From NCBI GenBank assembly GCA_036346205.1, contig JARFJB010002197.1, forward strand, positions 210,001 through 274,000: 64,000 nt of DNA. Direction: 5' to 3'. Below the pieces are notes generated by a model. That model searched no databases, was not told the DNA's origin, and saw nothing but the letters and a program-made list of their open reading frames with translations. Position 1 is the first letter of the stretch, and the number at the start of each line of letters is the position of its first letter. The stretch is from Vesta saturnalis. Its lineage: Eukaryota > Arthropoda > Insecta > Coleoptera > Lampyridae. This document shows, in pieces, positions 35,711 to 47,487 of this stretch. A program made the translations under genes and the position numbers.

Positions 35711-36727
35711 GATCGTTATCTATACCAGTTGAAATTTATTTTGGCTAGTGTGCGAGGGGATGAACGATCTTGCTTGAACGTAACCATTCTGTATAGTTTT
35801 TAAAGGGCTCCTGAATTCGGGTGCTTCACGCACTGTTCTGGGAGGTTTTGGTTGGGAGGTATTACAGCGTTACGGTTTAGTCTTTCTAATTCTCCTATTT
35901 CTGCCTGTGTCTTGACCGATGGGTAAGGGTGTCGCGTTCTGGGAACTGTTTTGTTACCTGTGGAGAAAACATATTTTCAGTTTATGGGACCCCACAATAT
36001 ATCATTTCGGATAACGGCGTGCTATTTCAATTTACGAATCTCTGTGAGTCGTAAAGCACCATTATTCTTTATACGGTCAAATACCATTCCCAAGCTAATC
36101 CCTCGTGCATCGATCGTGCTTGGGGCTTATGTTCAAAGAAATCATCGCACGTGAAACAAAGAATTAGCAAAGATTGGTTGCGTTATTCAACTTGTACTTT
36201 ATTTCGCATTTTGTGGCCGCGAACATATTTTATACCGGGATCTTTTTGGAAAATCTCCCGATCCGGTTTCTGCTTATTTTCTCTGTCGTCCTTTTTACAC
36301 ACAAAACAGACAAAAATAAAAAAACAGCATTATTAACATAGAACGATTAAGTGCCCAAAATTCTATGGATTGCCCAAAACTCACAAGGATAGAATGTAGC
36401 TAATACCGATTGTCGGCTCCGACGACTTGCAGATACAGCAATCGGCCAGATACTTGGCAAAAAAACTTCAACCTTACGCAGAAAATTCATGTTAAGTTCA
36501 CCAATATCACCAGTGATCACAAATGTATTTATAAGCGACCTAGAGGAACGGACTCGGAGCACAGCAAACCACAAACTAAAGTTATGGTTAAGGTATACAG
36601 TGTGACATAAACTCACGTTCGGAAAACAACTGGAGCAGCCCTCAACGAAATACACAACAGAATTAAAAAAGTAGAGAAAAACAAACCTCCTTTTTTGAGT
36701 GTACTAACAAAGATGGCATATAGAACA
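35711..36727. other. No recognised gene
   Basis: Several short open frames exist on both strands between 35950 and 36660, but none shows a family motif and they overlap each other. Base composition is slightly less AT-rich than the surroundings. Confidence 0.4.
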
Positions 36728-36797
36728 CTAGAACTTTTTTTTTATGATTGTGGACCTGAACACGCTAAAGTACTCAGGAACACAGGAGGATGGATAC
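36728..36797 (-). mobile_element. Second copy of the non-LTR retrotransposon 3' end
   Basis: TTTTTTATGATTGTGGACCT and AGTACTCAGGA with AGGAGGATGGATA repeat the sequence at 2517-2600 in the same orientation, including the poly-A (seen as poly-T). Only about 65 bp of the element is present, an extreme 5' truncation. Confidence 0.7.
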
Positions 36798-37140
36798 GGT
36801 ATACAGGAAATCAACCCACACAGATATGTATTTGAATGTAACTCACATCATCACTCGGCATAAACACAATCTGCTGTTAAAATATTAGTAACTAGATCTA
36901 AAATTCTTGGCGGCGACAAAGATAACAGAAGAAATTACGTCAAAAAAAACATTAAGTAGGTACGTCAAAATAGATTCAACGAAACGCATGTAAGAAAAGC
37001 GCTCAAGCCACGGTGAATAAAAGATGAAAAGGAAACTAATGAGGTAAAACAACAAAATACTTTTGTTACAAACAAAATAAGCGCAATACTCAACAAATAC
37101 CCTAGGATTCGCCACTCGTGCAACACAAGATAAAGACATA

Positions 37141-39812
37141 CCGTCACTCTGGGTGAATCCGGGCAGCAGGGGGGAATTCGGACAGACCCGCCTCTGGACA
37201 GTTGTTCGTCACATTTATCAAGCCTCACATTCCTAGATCAATCTGTGTTATTGAATTTTGTCAGTTATTGGTTAGTTTTGAACTGAGAGTGGTGTAGTGT
37301 ACATCGTACAAATTTGTTGGCTTACAGGTACGTGTTTTATAACCTCTAAATTTTACGAGCGTTTTAAAATGTTGTAAAGAAAGTACTGTACAAGAAAAAC
37401 TATTAAATATAAAGACTAGGAATTACCAACAACATGTTTACCATTTTGTCGCAAATATATGTATATAAAATGATAGTTGTATTTTGTTTACTTTTATTTC
37501 AATAAATTTGTTAACAAGAAATTGGTTTTAGGTGGGGCGAACCCGGACACCATGGTCAGACACTACAAAAAGAAAATTGGAGTAAATTTTATGAATTATA
37601 GTTCAGAAAATGTGGGAAAGGCTCTTTCCGATATTAAAAATAAAAGAAAAACACTAAGACAAGCTGCAGAATATTACCATATTCCCAAATCGACCCTGCA
37701 TGATAGAATCAGAAGTAAATCGACTCTTAAACAAGGTGGGCAAAGTGCAATGTCTACAGAAGAAGAAGAAATGCTTGATCAAGGTATCACAAAATTCAGT
37801 GAATGGGGGTTTTCCATGACGCGATGGGACATAAGACATCTGGTAAAAGCTTATTTGGACAGACAGGGAAAAACTATTAAATCATTTAAGAACAATCTAC
37901 CCGGCATAGATTGGTTTTATACATTTCTTAAAAGAAATAAAGTTTTATCAGAACGTATGGCCCAAAATATAAAGCGATGCAGGGCAAATGTTACAAAAGA
38001 AACAGTTCTGGAGTATTTTGAGAACTTAAAAAAAACACTAGAAGACGTCCCCCCCCCCTATCACATTGTTAATTACGATGAAACCAACTTGGCCGACGAC
38101 CCGGGTAGAGTAAAAGTATTATATCGGCGCGAATCAAAAAGGGTAGAAAGAATTATGGATTCAAGCAAAGCCAGTATATCAGTTATGATGTCTATCAGCG
38201 CATCAGGAGTCTTTTTACGCCATATGCGGTGTACAAATCGGTACACTTATATCCCACATGGGTAGAAGCAGGGCCAGAAGGGTGTGTCTATAATAGAACT
38301 AAATCAGGCTGGTTCGACGCCCCAACGTTTGAAGACTGGTTTGATAAAATCCTCCTAACCTATTTTAAAAATATGCCGGGGAAAAAAGTAATAATAGGCG
38401 ATAACTTGGCTAGCCATCTCTCTATTCATGTTCTTCAAAACTGCGAAAAATATGATATTAATTTTGTATTGCTTCCTCCAAATGCGACACATTTGCTGCA
38501 ACCTCTGGACGTCGCTTTCTTCGCTCCATTTAAAAAGTCTTGGTGAAGTACCCTTACTGATTGGAAAACAAAACATAGAGGATGCGTTCCAAAATCAGAT
38601 TTTCCTGTACTTTTTAAAAAAGCTATTGAAACTGTTTTGCATTTGGAAGATAACATCAAGTCTGGTTTCCGCTCGTGCGGAATTGTTCCATTAAACTCAT
38701 ATGTAGTGAAAAAATTACCAGATACCGACACTTCTGAAACTCAAACAAAAAACGAAGAGCACTGGACCAAAACTCTTCAAAACTTTCTTCAGGAAAGTAG
38801 GCTGAATGCAACTCAAGAAACTTCGAGAAAACGGGGCAAAAAACTACAGGTCCCTGCAGGCAAAGGAATAAGTTCAAACGATTTAGGAGAAACGTCATTC
38901 GGAAAAGAAAAAGAAACCAAAGGTAATAGAAATGATTATTTGGAAAGTAGTGAAAATGATCAAAGTTTTGAAACGGAGATCGAGACTGAAGACGAGAAAG
39001 AGACTGAAAGTGAGCAAAGTGAAACCGATGAGACTGATTGTTCTATAAACATTCATACTTTTTTAATTGTTAAGTTTGTTTCTCCAAAGAATATTGTTAA
39101 ATATTATGTTGGAAATGTTACAGAGGTCATTGATAAATGTAAAAATATGTACCTTGTCAATTTTCTTAGGAAACAAACATCATAGGCATATATTTTACTT
39201 ATCCTCAAATAAAATATAAGAGTATAATTGATGTACTCAAATTTTTAAAGTCCTTAAAAAAGTAACAGATATGAGACGTCAAAGATACCACTTTCCGCTT
39301 CTGTTACAAATGGATAATATTCGACTAGAATAAATATTTTGCTAATAGATTATATTTTTGAGATTTTTTTTGTAAACATTATTTTATGAAATGTTTTTAG
39401 TATTAAGGGATCATATTTTATTTCATATTGATATTATAAAGACTGTGTTTTGTTAAAATAAAATTATTCAAATCCAAAATGTTTTATTTAACCCTTTAAA
39501 AATAATTTGTGGGTAGAGACATTTATTTTTTTATTTTTTTCTGTCCGAATTCACCCATTTGCGTGGCTTAATATGATTTATAATGAAAAATAAAGCTATG
39601 TCCGGATTAACTCCACACATAGGGGCGAATCAGGACACTATATAACAAAAAAAATAAAATGTTGCACTACAAATTTTGACATGTTTATTACTAACTCTTA
39701 TGTTGGATATATAAAAGCTTCTAAATTATTTTTTTAGAATTTTTTGTATTAACTCTAAACCATTTATTTCCAAAAAACTACAAAAATCGTCCAGATTCAC
39801 CCCAAATGACGG
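37141..39812 (+). mobile_element. Pogo-type DNA transposon
   Basis: It is bounded by TA (37139-37140 and 39813-39814) and inverted repeats CCGTCACTCTGGGTGAATCC and, on the minus strand at the right end, CCGTCATTTGGGGTGAATCT. It is 2672 bp and carries one transposase gene. Additional boxes of the GGTGAAT..GGACA type lie inside both ends (about 37170-37186, 37531-37550, 39541-39556, 39599, 39622), probably transposase-binding sites. This is the least decayed transposon of the window. Confidence 0.88.
37552..39185 (+). pseudogene. Pogo-type transposase with one frameshift and one stop
   Basis: Starting at the ATG at 37552, the protein has an N-terminal pipsqueak-type helix-turn-helix (KTLRQAAEYYHIPKSTLHDR), then a CENPB-like second DNA-binding region (SEWGFSMTRWDIRHL). 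The DDE core has Asp in VNYDETNLADDPG (38077), in IIGDNLASH (38400) and in LLPPNATHLLQPLD (38508), giving DD35D spacing as in pogo elements. Near 38218 one C appears lost (frame changes before PYAVYKSVHLYPTW). At 38544 a TGA stands where WR is expected (SW, stop, STLTDWK), consistent with CGA to TGA. The tail is acidic (ETEIETEDEKETESE) and ends at 39183-39185. Catalytic residues are intact, so inactivation looks recent. A 5' leader intron (donor about 37330, acceptor about 37530) is possible. Confidence 0.9.
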
Positions 39813-39814
39813 TA

Positions 39815-42254
39815 ATAAATTTAATTCACGTAACACTATGGTGTTATTATGTAATAATGCAGAACTAAAATTATGGTGAGACTAAGTAATAATTAATAAC
39901 AATAATAATTTCTTATTATACCATGACTTAAATTTGTTAAATTTTTGAAATAACTCGATATAATTTCTTTTAAGCTATTAAATAGTAAAATGGATTGTCA
40001 TAGTAGCGCAACTCTCATGTTTAGTTACGTTTCTCATATTCTTGTTGTTTCATTGACTACTACAATGAGGAAAATAATAAACAAAAGTCGGCTAAAATTC
40101 AAAATAGTATTTCGTATACACGTATCCTCTCTTTGAACAGCGCATTAAAAGTAGTGCGATGTAGCACGCTGAGCAAAAGGCAAAAAATGGCTAATAGTGA
40201 TTTGCGCCTCGATACAGTGCATCCCTTGCATCCGCCTTGAGCCCACATGACCTCTTTGGCTTTATGTTGGATATATAAAAGCTTCTAAATAATTTTTTTA
40301 GAATTACTTGTATTAACTCTAAACCATTTATTTCCAAAAAACTACAAAAATCGTCCGGATTCGCCCCGAATGACAGTATTACAATAACGTTCACCTTAAT
40401 TTGTTTTTTAAAATACTAGAGAACCACCAGAGAATTATACCACGATTTTGTAGACAATTATATGAAAATTGTGTGTATAAAAAGAATGTATGTAAATCGT
40501 GATTATTGTATGTTAAAATTCGTGCATTTAGACAATAGACAAAAGATTTTGGACTTGGTTACAAAAAAGTATATTGAACCCGGTTGTCTAGATGATTATA
40601 CTTAACAAACAAAGTACGTAGAATATGCTTTAGATAAGTCATGACATAAATATTATGTGAAGAATAGCATGTATATACTATTCATTGTAGTATTGAAAAG
40701 ATTTGTAAAACAACTAAAAAAATTAAAGACGACTTGAATACTAAACATTAAAGCAAACACATTCCTTTAATTTTATGATTAATAGTATGCCAATGCTTTC
40801 TGCGCAATTATTGCAAATGCAGTTATTTTAGGATGACAATGTTCATAGGTTTTAAATTGTTTATTTATGATTATCAAAGACTTGTTGACAATGTTGCTAT
40901 AACTATTGTTATTTAGAAACACATTTGTCCAAAAATTGATCTAAAAGAATACAATGCCAGTATTTCTATGACAATGAATTCTAAAACATCTGCTTATGAT
41001 ACAGTTTTCAAACATTTACGAATCAAAACAGGACGGAAAACATTAATCTGTTGGATATTGAAAATCTGAACATGTGTGTAAGAGCAGATAACAATCGCAA
41101 CAAGGAATAAATTTAAATTTATATATCGCAGGTGTTTTACGGAAAATGAATAAATACATGATATGTGAATCATAACTGCAAGAACGTGTAAGATTTTGGT
41201 ATTACAGATTTTTATTAAATTTGACAAGAATACGGAAAGCTATTCTTCTGTCAATGAGATTAAGAAACAACTTATTAAAAAAACATTATTGTATTGGTTA
41301 CTGCTTTGTTTTAATGAGACCTTGACTTGGACCGTGTGACAATAAATTTACTAATAATACATATTCATTGACAGAAATTTCTGATTCGAGTACTTGAAAC
41401 ACGTGCAGAGTGTAAATCTTAAATTTATTTTTCTTTTCCTGCAACGCCGTTTACATAAGTTTATTATATAATTAAACGAAAATTTAAATTTTAATGGCCA
41501 AATTTTATACCCATTCGCATTTTTATTTTCTAATTTTAACTTTTCATTATTATTCCAGCCTCATATAGTAAATACGGTTTCTACCCTTTGACGTTATTTA
41601 AATTTGCTTTTAAAATGTATTAGATGTAAATATCTAATTGAATAAATAAGAACACAAATAGTCACTGATTTTCAAATATCACCCATTTACAATAGGAAAT
41701 CCAGTTAGTAGACTAATAGACATTCTACTTAATTCTCAAATAGCTTACACATAGATAGGTCTCTGTATACTGAAAGCAGTTTGTAATGTAGTTTTTAATA
41801 TAAACAGAAAACTCTAAAACCTGTGAGAAAATAACAAAGCATGAATGCTGGAGCGACGGTTTCTACCATAAACTTTACAATGTCACTTGTTTGTGATGGT
41901 TGGCATTTGTTATTAGTAAGAAGTAATAAATAAATAATTTATAGATTCAACACTATTAAGCCCGCCGTTAATGTCTCATTCCAGAACACCACCCCACATC
42001 AGTCGAAGTGGAAAATACCACAAACATCAAAAAAATTTACTTAATGAATGTTGATCACATTATATCTGCGGAAAAGAACATTACATATACAACTTGCAAG
42101 GCATGCATTTCAAGGTGTATGTAGACAACCTGGAAACCAGCAGTTAGTTACTTCAAGTATTCGACCTTTGTATCATTCGAAACTATTATTCATTCAATAA
42201 AAAATTAACGTAAGGCCGCCCAAAATCAGTATTATTTATTAGCAAAACTGCTTA
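39815..42254. other. Unannotated AT-rich stretch
   Basis: Apart from the pogo 3' end fragment at 40255-40379 I recognise nothing. Open frames here are short and without motifs. Confidence 0.4.
40255..40379 (+). mobile_element. Detached pogo 3' end
   Basis: It closely matches the last ~120 bp of the pogo element (39700-39814), including TATGTTGGATATATAAAAGC, AACTCTAAACCATTTATTTC and the terminal ATTCGCCCCGAATGAC. It ends next to TA. It is either a deleted second copy or a local duplication. Confidence 0.75.
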
Positions 42255-42650
42255 TACAGAGTGGACCAAAAGTCTGGTCTCGTAAATTGTTAGTCCGAAT
42301 TGTACAAAATTTGGTATAAGCGTATTTTGGGATACGGATTTGACATTTGTAATGTTGCCAAATTTGCCGTTTCTCTGATATTATTAGTCACTTTGGTTTT
42401 TTAAATACATCACCCTGTATATGCAGTCATTATTGGAATCTCCTCTTCAATACGAGTTCAACCATATGTAACACTCATGATTTTATGTAGTCTAGAAGGT
42501 CTTAAATAAATGAAACAGTGTAATATGTAGATTTGAAGAAATTTATAGAATACTGTGATTTTGACATTTGTTCACCATTTACATTATTAAATAAAAGTGA
42601 CAGTAGTTTGGTGTGTTTGAAAAGTTCTGCAAAGTAAATTGTTTCTCTAA

Positions 42651-43440
42651 AATGGTTGTTCATGAAAAAAAACGAACTACTATTCTAATGACGAGAGGGT
42701 ACGGCGACAGAAAAAGATCTTATAGTGAAGTGGCCAACTTGTTCAACAATACTTTCCCAAACCGTTCTCAATAAGGCGAAGGTACAAAAAACTGCAAATC
42801 GCTTTAGTACTCTGAAAGAGTAAAAGATAGATACCGATCAGGTAGACCCAAAACAGTTATAAATGACAACAAAACTTTAGACATAATGCATAGTTGCGTT
42901 AAGATCCACATACAACCTCACGCAGGGTTGCACAATTACACAATATTGGTCATTCTTCAATCTTACGTGTATTACATAAGAATAAATTTCAACCATACAA
43001 AATTCATTTATTGTAAGAATTAAGTGAAGATGACTTCGACCGTAGATTAGAGTTTACTGAGGTAATGATGGATAAAATTGAAAATGACGGAAATTTCCTT
43101 AACGAATATGTTTTCCGACGAAGCAACCTTCACACTGTGTGGGAGTGTAAATCGATATAATTTAAGGTACTGAAGTGTCGTAAATCCACACTGGATGTGT
43201 CAAAACCATACTCAAATACCACAAAAATTGAATGTGTGGTCAGGTATAGTGGGTACTCCGTTAATTGGGCCGTTCTTTATCGAAGGAAATATAACGTCAG
43301 ATAAGTACGAAATGCTACTTAGAAATGAAATTGTACCTACACTGAGAAATTTGCTTGGAGCCAATTTTAATCAGAAATGGTTTCAGCAAGATGGAGCTCC
43401 AGCTCATTTTGGTGTAAATGTTTGATTAATTTCTAGACAA
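42651..43440 (+). pseudogene. Tc1/mariner-type transposase, broken
   Basis: An ATG at 42651 opens a short helix-turn-helix lead (TILMTRGYGDRKRSYSEVAN). After several frameshifts the core reads FSDEATF (first Asp), then QKLNVWSGIVGTPLIGPFFI, EGNITSDKYEMLLRNEIVP and WFQQDGAPAHFG (second Asp). The expected third-Asp segment (WPARSPDLTPLD in relatives) is missing after 43440. The protein is thus truncated and out of frame. Motif style matches the mariner-like group common in insect genomes. Confidence 0.8.
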
Positions 43441-44368
43441 CCATGGAGAAATGCGGTAGGCGCATGCTACCATCGATTAGGGTACTGTCAACTCACAAAT
43501 GGGGCACATTTTAAACGCGTGATTAAGTAATCATTATGTTAAAAATGTTGTAAACTTTCAATTGTTACGTTTTAATGTACCTAGTTGAAAATAGTTTGTA
43601 TTAAAAAATTTATTGAGACAATTAGGCCTTGCCAGACTTCTGTTTCATGTAGTAAAATACTTATCTTTTTTGGGTTTTTTAATGGTGTATTTTAAATTAT
43701 ACAATCTAAACATTTCGATAATACTTCGTCAGTTGTAAGATCTATTAAAATTATTAAAGATGTTGAAAACAATTTGTCAAAGTTGAAAAATTAAAACATA
43801 AACATCAGCCTGCTATTAATATTGCAGTTTGAGAAACGTATAAACCAACTATAGAATTAAATTTTAGTAAAGAATAACTAAGTCATTAAAAATTAAATAT
43901 TGTTAAACTGTCTTAAAGATGACAAATCAGAACACCCCCTAACGGCGAAGGCTAACAATGAAAACTGTCAGCCAAAAAACACATTTAACAAAATTTAATC
44001 AAGTCACGATGTAAGTGTAAAGTTTCAATTTGAAAATGATAAAAGCCTTCAAAAATATAAACATGCATCAAATAAAATAATCCAGTTAAATCTAACAAAG
44101 AGATATCTTTGTGAATAATTGCAAGTGTTATTAACAATGAAAAGCATAATGCAAAACGTTTTTTGTAATTTTTTAATTTTAATCTTCATTTCAACTACTT
44201 ATGTGAAATTATAGTGCTGTGGTAATTTAACATATACCTAATTAGTAAAACATTTGCTTCAAGGTCTAGGAAAAACACAGCAAGAAACCTAGACATACCA
44301 AAAGTCAAAATTAAAATCAAAATCAAGACGTATCATTATGCCTTTTTTTAATTATAAGCTGCCAAAAC

Positions 44369-44635
44369 CTATTTAAACGGAGATTTTCTTCTTCTATTAA
44401 AATTATTAGGGTGTTTATATATCTCAATAGCTTCACGTCGTAAACGAACATAATAATGAGTTTGTCTTGACAATATTTCCATATTGTCAAATTGAATGTC
44501 ATGATTTAAATTATTCAAGGCATGGTCAGCCACCGCAGACTTCTCTGGTTGACCTAATCTACAAAATCTCATATGTTCTTTACGTCTTGTATCAAAGCTA
44601 CGTTTGGTGGTTCCAATGTATACTTTATGGTTATA
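44369..44635 (-). pseudogene. GIY-YIG endonuclease fragment of Penelope copy B
   Basis: It reads VYIGTTKRSFDTRRKEHMRF, CRLGQPEKSAVADHALNN and EILSRQTHYYVRLRREAIEI, then KHPNNFNR, without a frameshift, so the nuclease C-terminal part is better preserved here than in copy A. The first strand (GVYKL...CSCG) is lost in the internal deletion. Confidence 0.85.
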
Positions 44636-44997
44636 TCCTTTGGAAAAGATGATCAATGTATTCAATAGTTTCTTTTAGAGGCACTTTTGTAAAAAGTGAA
44701 ACAACATCAAAACTAACCATTATATCACCCTCTTCAATTTTGAAACTATGCATATTTTCAAGGCAGAATTTTTAATGTAATGGGGTGTTTTTCCTATATG
44801 AAGTTGTAATAAAAATATAAGATATTTTGCAAGAATATATGTAGGAGAACCAATTGCACTAACAATAGGCCTTAAAGGAATATTAGGTTTATGGATTTTT
44901 GGTAAACCATGTAGTTTTGGTGAAATAGCTCCAGAGTTAGTTAGTTTCTTTTTTATTTCTTCAGGAATAGATGATAATTTAATCAGTTCTTTAGTTT

Positions 44998-45492
44998 TTA
45001 AAAGAAGCTTTTTGTTGGATCTTTTGGTATTTCACGATAAGTCTCTGGTTCCAACAATTGTTCTATTTTAACGTTATAATCGTACATATTTAATCTAACA
45101 GTTGCATTACCTTTATCTGATTTCAATATTATTGTATTTTCATTGCGTTTAAGATCAAGTAAAGCACGTCGTTGACGAAAGGATAAGTTGCTATTTGGAG
45201 GTTTTGTTTTACGTAATATGTTAACGGCGTTATATCTAACTTCATTAGCAGCATCAAAAGGTAATGATTTAATGGAGTTTTCGATATTGGAAATTATATC
45301 TTCAAAAGGTATTACTCTTGGTGTTATCGCAAAATTCCCTCCTTTAGCAAGCGCTTCAACAGTATAATCTGAAACAACATTATCAGAAAGTTTTATAACT
45401 GTTTTTTTTTTCATAATTAATGGATGGTCTATTATTTTGTTGTTTGTAAAATTTATTAAATTTTTCTTTTTGACGTTCACACGAGATGTCAA
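44998..45492 (-). pseudogene. N-terminal part of the Penelope copy B protein
   Basis: An open stretch of about 164 codons covers the region before and into the RT fingers: KLSDNVVSDYTVEALAKGG, SLPFDAANEVRYNAVNILRK, SFRQRRALLDLKRNENTIIL and KSDKGNAT. The KSDKGN...V motif is typical of the first RT motif in Penelope-like elements. The frame breaks at about 44998 before the next conserved block (LIKLSSIPEE in another frame). Confidence 0.8.
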
Positions 45493-45849
45493 AATTTATG
45501 TACGACCTTCTAGACTACATAAAATCATAAGTGTTACATACGGTTGAACTCGTATTGAAGAGGAGATTCCAATAATGGCTGCATATGCGGGGTGATGTAT
45601 TTAAAAAACCAAAGTGATTAATAATATCAGAGAAACGGCAAATCTGGCAACATTGCAAATGTCAAATCTGGAATCCCCGTATCCCAAAATAGGCTTATCT
45701 AAAATTTTGTACAATTACAATACAATAACAATTTACGAGATAATTGGGCGTTTTCAGACTTTGGTTCCACTCAGTAAATAAAGAAGTTGTTGACGGCTGT
45801 ATAAATTTAAGGTATTTTTATTAGAACAGGGATTCAGCCTAAACCAAAA

Positions 45850-46935
45850 TGATAACTACGTATGTAGTGAAAAATACTTAGCCTACTATAAAATTTGAAA
45901 GCCAAAGTATTTTGTTATTCAACATATTCTTAATTGGATACATTTATTACAACGAACTTGCAACGCCTCTAGACCTTTCAAAAAACTTTGTATCTTACTC
46001 TGCAAACCAGGCCCCCACAGCTTCTATAACTTCTTCGTTGGAAGAAAATTTAAACTTTTTTCAGTTGAGGAAAAGTATGGTAGTGGGACGTACCTAGATC
46101 TGGGTGTTTGAGTAATTCAAACCGTAACATGCGATTTGTGTACAGGGACATTGTCCTGCAAAATGAAATTCCTTTGGACAACTTTTCGCGTCTTCTCTCC
46201 ATAATTTTTTTCTTGTAGAGTGGTTAGTACCGTCGAATAGTAATTTCCAGTTATTGTTCTACCCTTATCCAGAAAATCAATCATGATTACTCCTCAGCAA
46301 TCCCAAAAAACTGAAGTAGGAACTTTTCCAGCAGATTCTTGAACGCAAAATTTCTTAGGCCTTGGAGAACCAGAGTGTCTCCATTTCATCGATTTCTACT
46401 ATGTTTCTGGGTCGTACAAATGTACCCAAGTTTCATACATAGTAACAACACGAACGCGATGTTCTACCCTTGCACAATGCTGGTCAACATTCGGACATTT
46501 GGAGATCCATTTTACAGACATCTTTCTCATATCCAAACCTGCGTGAACTGTATGATGGCCGCGGTCATATGAAATATTCAGTGCCTCAGATATTCCTTTT
46601 AGCCCAATTCGACGGTCTGATAAAATCATGTCATGAACTGCATCAATATTTACGGGGGTTGACACTGAAACTGGCCTTCCGATCGGTTTTCACTATCAAT
46701 GGAAAATTTACCTCTTTTGAAGCTTGCAATCCAATTTTTCCCGGTCGCATACGAAGGACATTGATCGCCAAGAGCATTAAGCATATTTTAGTAAATCTGC
46801 TTATCTCTTAACCCCATCACATACATGTACTTAAAATTTTTATGTTTCACAATTTCGGTCGCCATCTTTTTTTCAAATTTTATTGCGCAATTCTGGTATG
46901 ACTTTTTGAGGTGAAACTTTACACTGACACTTCTA
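45850..46935 (-). pseudogene. Mariner transposase, broken
   Basis: The minus strand starts at an ATG near 46864 (MATEIVKHKNF) with an in-frame stop soon after. It contains two helix-turn-helix regions (DAVHDMILSDRRIGLKGISE and ALNISYDRGHHTVHAGLDM) and the core block VTMYETWVHLYDPET, where mariner has TTDETWVH, so the first catalytic Asp is Tyr. Further on, out of frame, are SVFWD, DFLDKGRTITGNYY and a DN.P.HK motif. The upstream AGAAGTGTCAGTGTAAAGTT at about 46915-46940 may be the 5' terminal repeat. The 3' part recurs at 1133-1415. Confidence 0.82.
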
Positions 46936-46940
46936 ATAAG

Positions 46941-47343
46941 TTATTCTTCGTTGCTATGGTAGCGCAATATCTTCTTTATCCACGGAAACGGTCTAGACTA
47001 ACAACCTACATCAAGGTATTCATACATTAAATTAAGTGCTTTCGGAGTGCTTTATTCCTTCTTCAGTCAATACTAAATTGTTAAATCCAATAATAAATAA
47101 ATTATACCATTATTACTTACTGTACGCTAGATTATTATAAATTCGGTAAACACGAAAAATTAAAAATGATTAAAATATAACTGATACTATGACAATTAAA
47201 ATTGTAACCATAACGATTGAAAATGAAGAAAACGTATCAAAAATTTGTTTAACAATTAATTGTTTATCGTTAAAATATTTGAATACACAGCACTTAAATT
47301 TTAATTATCAGTGTACGTGTGCACGTGTGTACGAGAATGTGTG

Positions 47344-47346
<3 letters not shown>
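46941..47346. other. No recognised feature
   Basis: AT-rich DNA leading into the large repeat array. A CTTTATTCCTTCTTCAG stretch near 47050 resembles sequences near retroelement ends but cannot be assigned. Confidence 0.4.
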
Positions 47347-47429
<83 letters not shown>

Positions 47430-47448
47430 CATATATGTGCGTGTGTGT

Positions 47449-47487
<39 letters not shown>

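Larger units (their letters stand above)
43640..45496 (-). mobile_element. Penelope-like retroelement, copy B (internally deleted)
   Basis: On the minus strand it runs from the N-terminal region (45496-45000) through part of the RT fingers (to about 44640), then jumps directly into the GIY-YIG nuclease (44630-44369) and 3' terminal repeat (to 43640). Compared with copy A, about 750 bp (7329-8078) covering the RT palm, linker and nuclease start is missing at 44626-44641. It sits inside the mariner-type element, beside its right inverted repeat. It shares scattered small differences with copy A. Confidence 0.85.
42257..45774 (+). mobile_element. Tc1/mariner-type element with ~270-bp inverted repeats, host of Penelope copy B
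   Basis: Inverted repeats at 42257-42530 and 45497-45774 share long near-identical stretches (ATTTGCCGTTTCTCTGATAT, AATCTCCTCTTCAATACGAG, TTTTATGTAGTCTAGAAGGT with complements). The outer ends are CAGAGTGGACC and CTGAGTGGAACC, each next to TA, the Tc1/mariner target. A decayed transposase occupies 42651-43440. The right-hand interior is filled by Penelope copy B, so this element is older than that insertion. Confidence 0.85.

Noticed and set aside
35950..36660. Overlapping ORFs of 60-100 codons as a host gene
   Set aside because: No family motif, overlapping on both strands, no splice or promoter signals.
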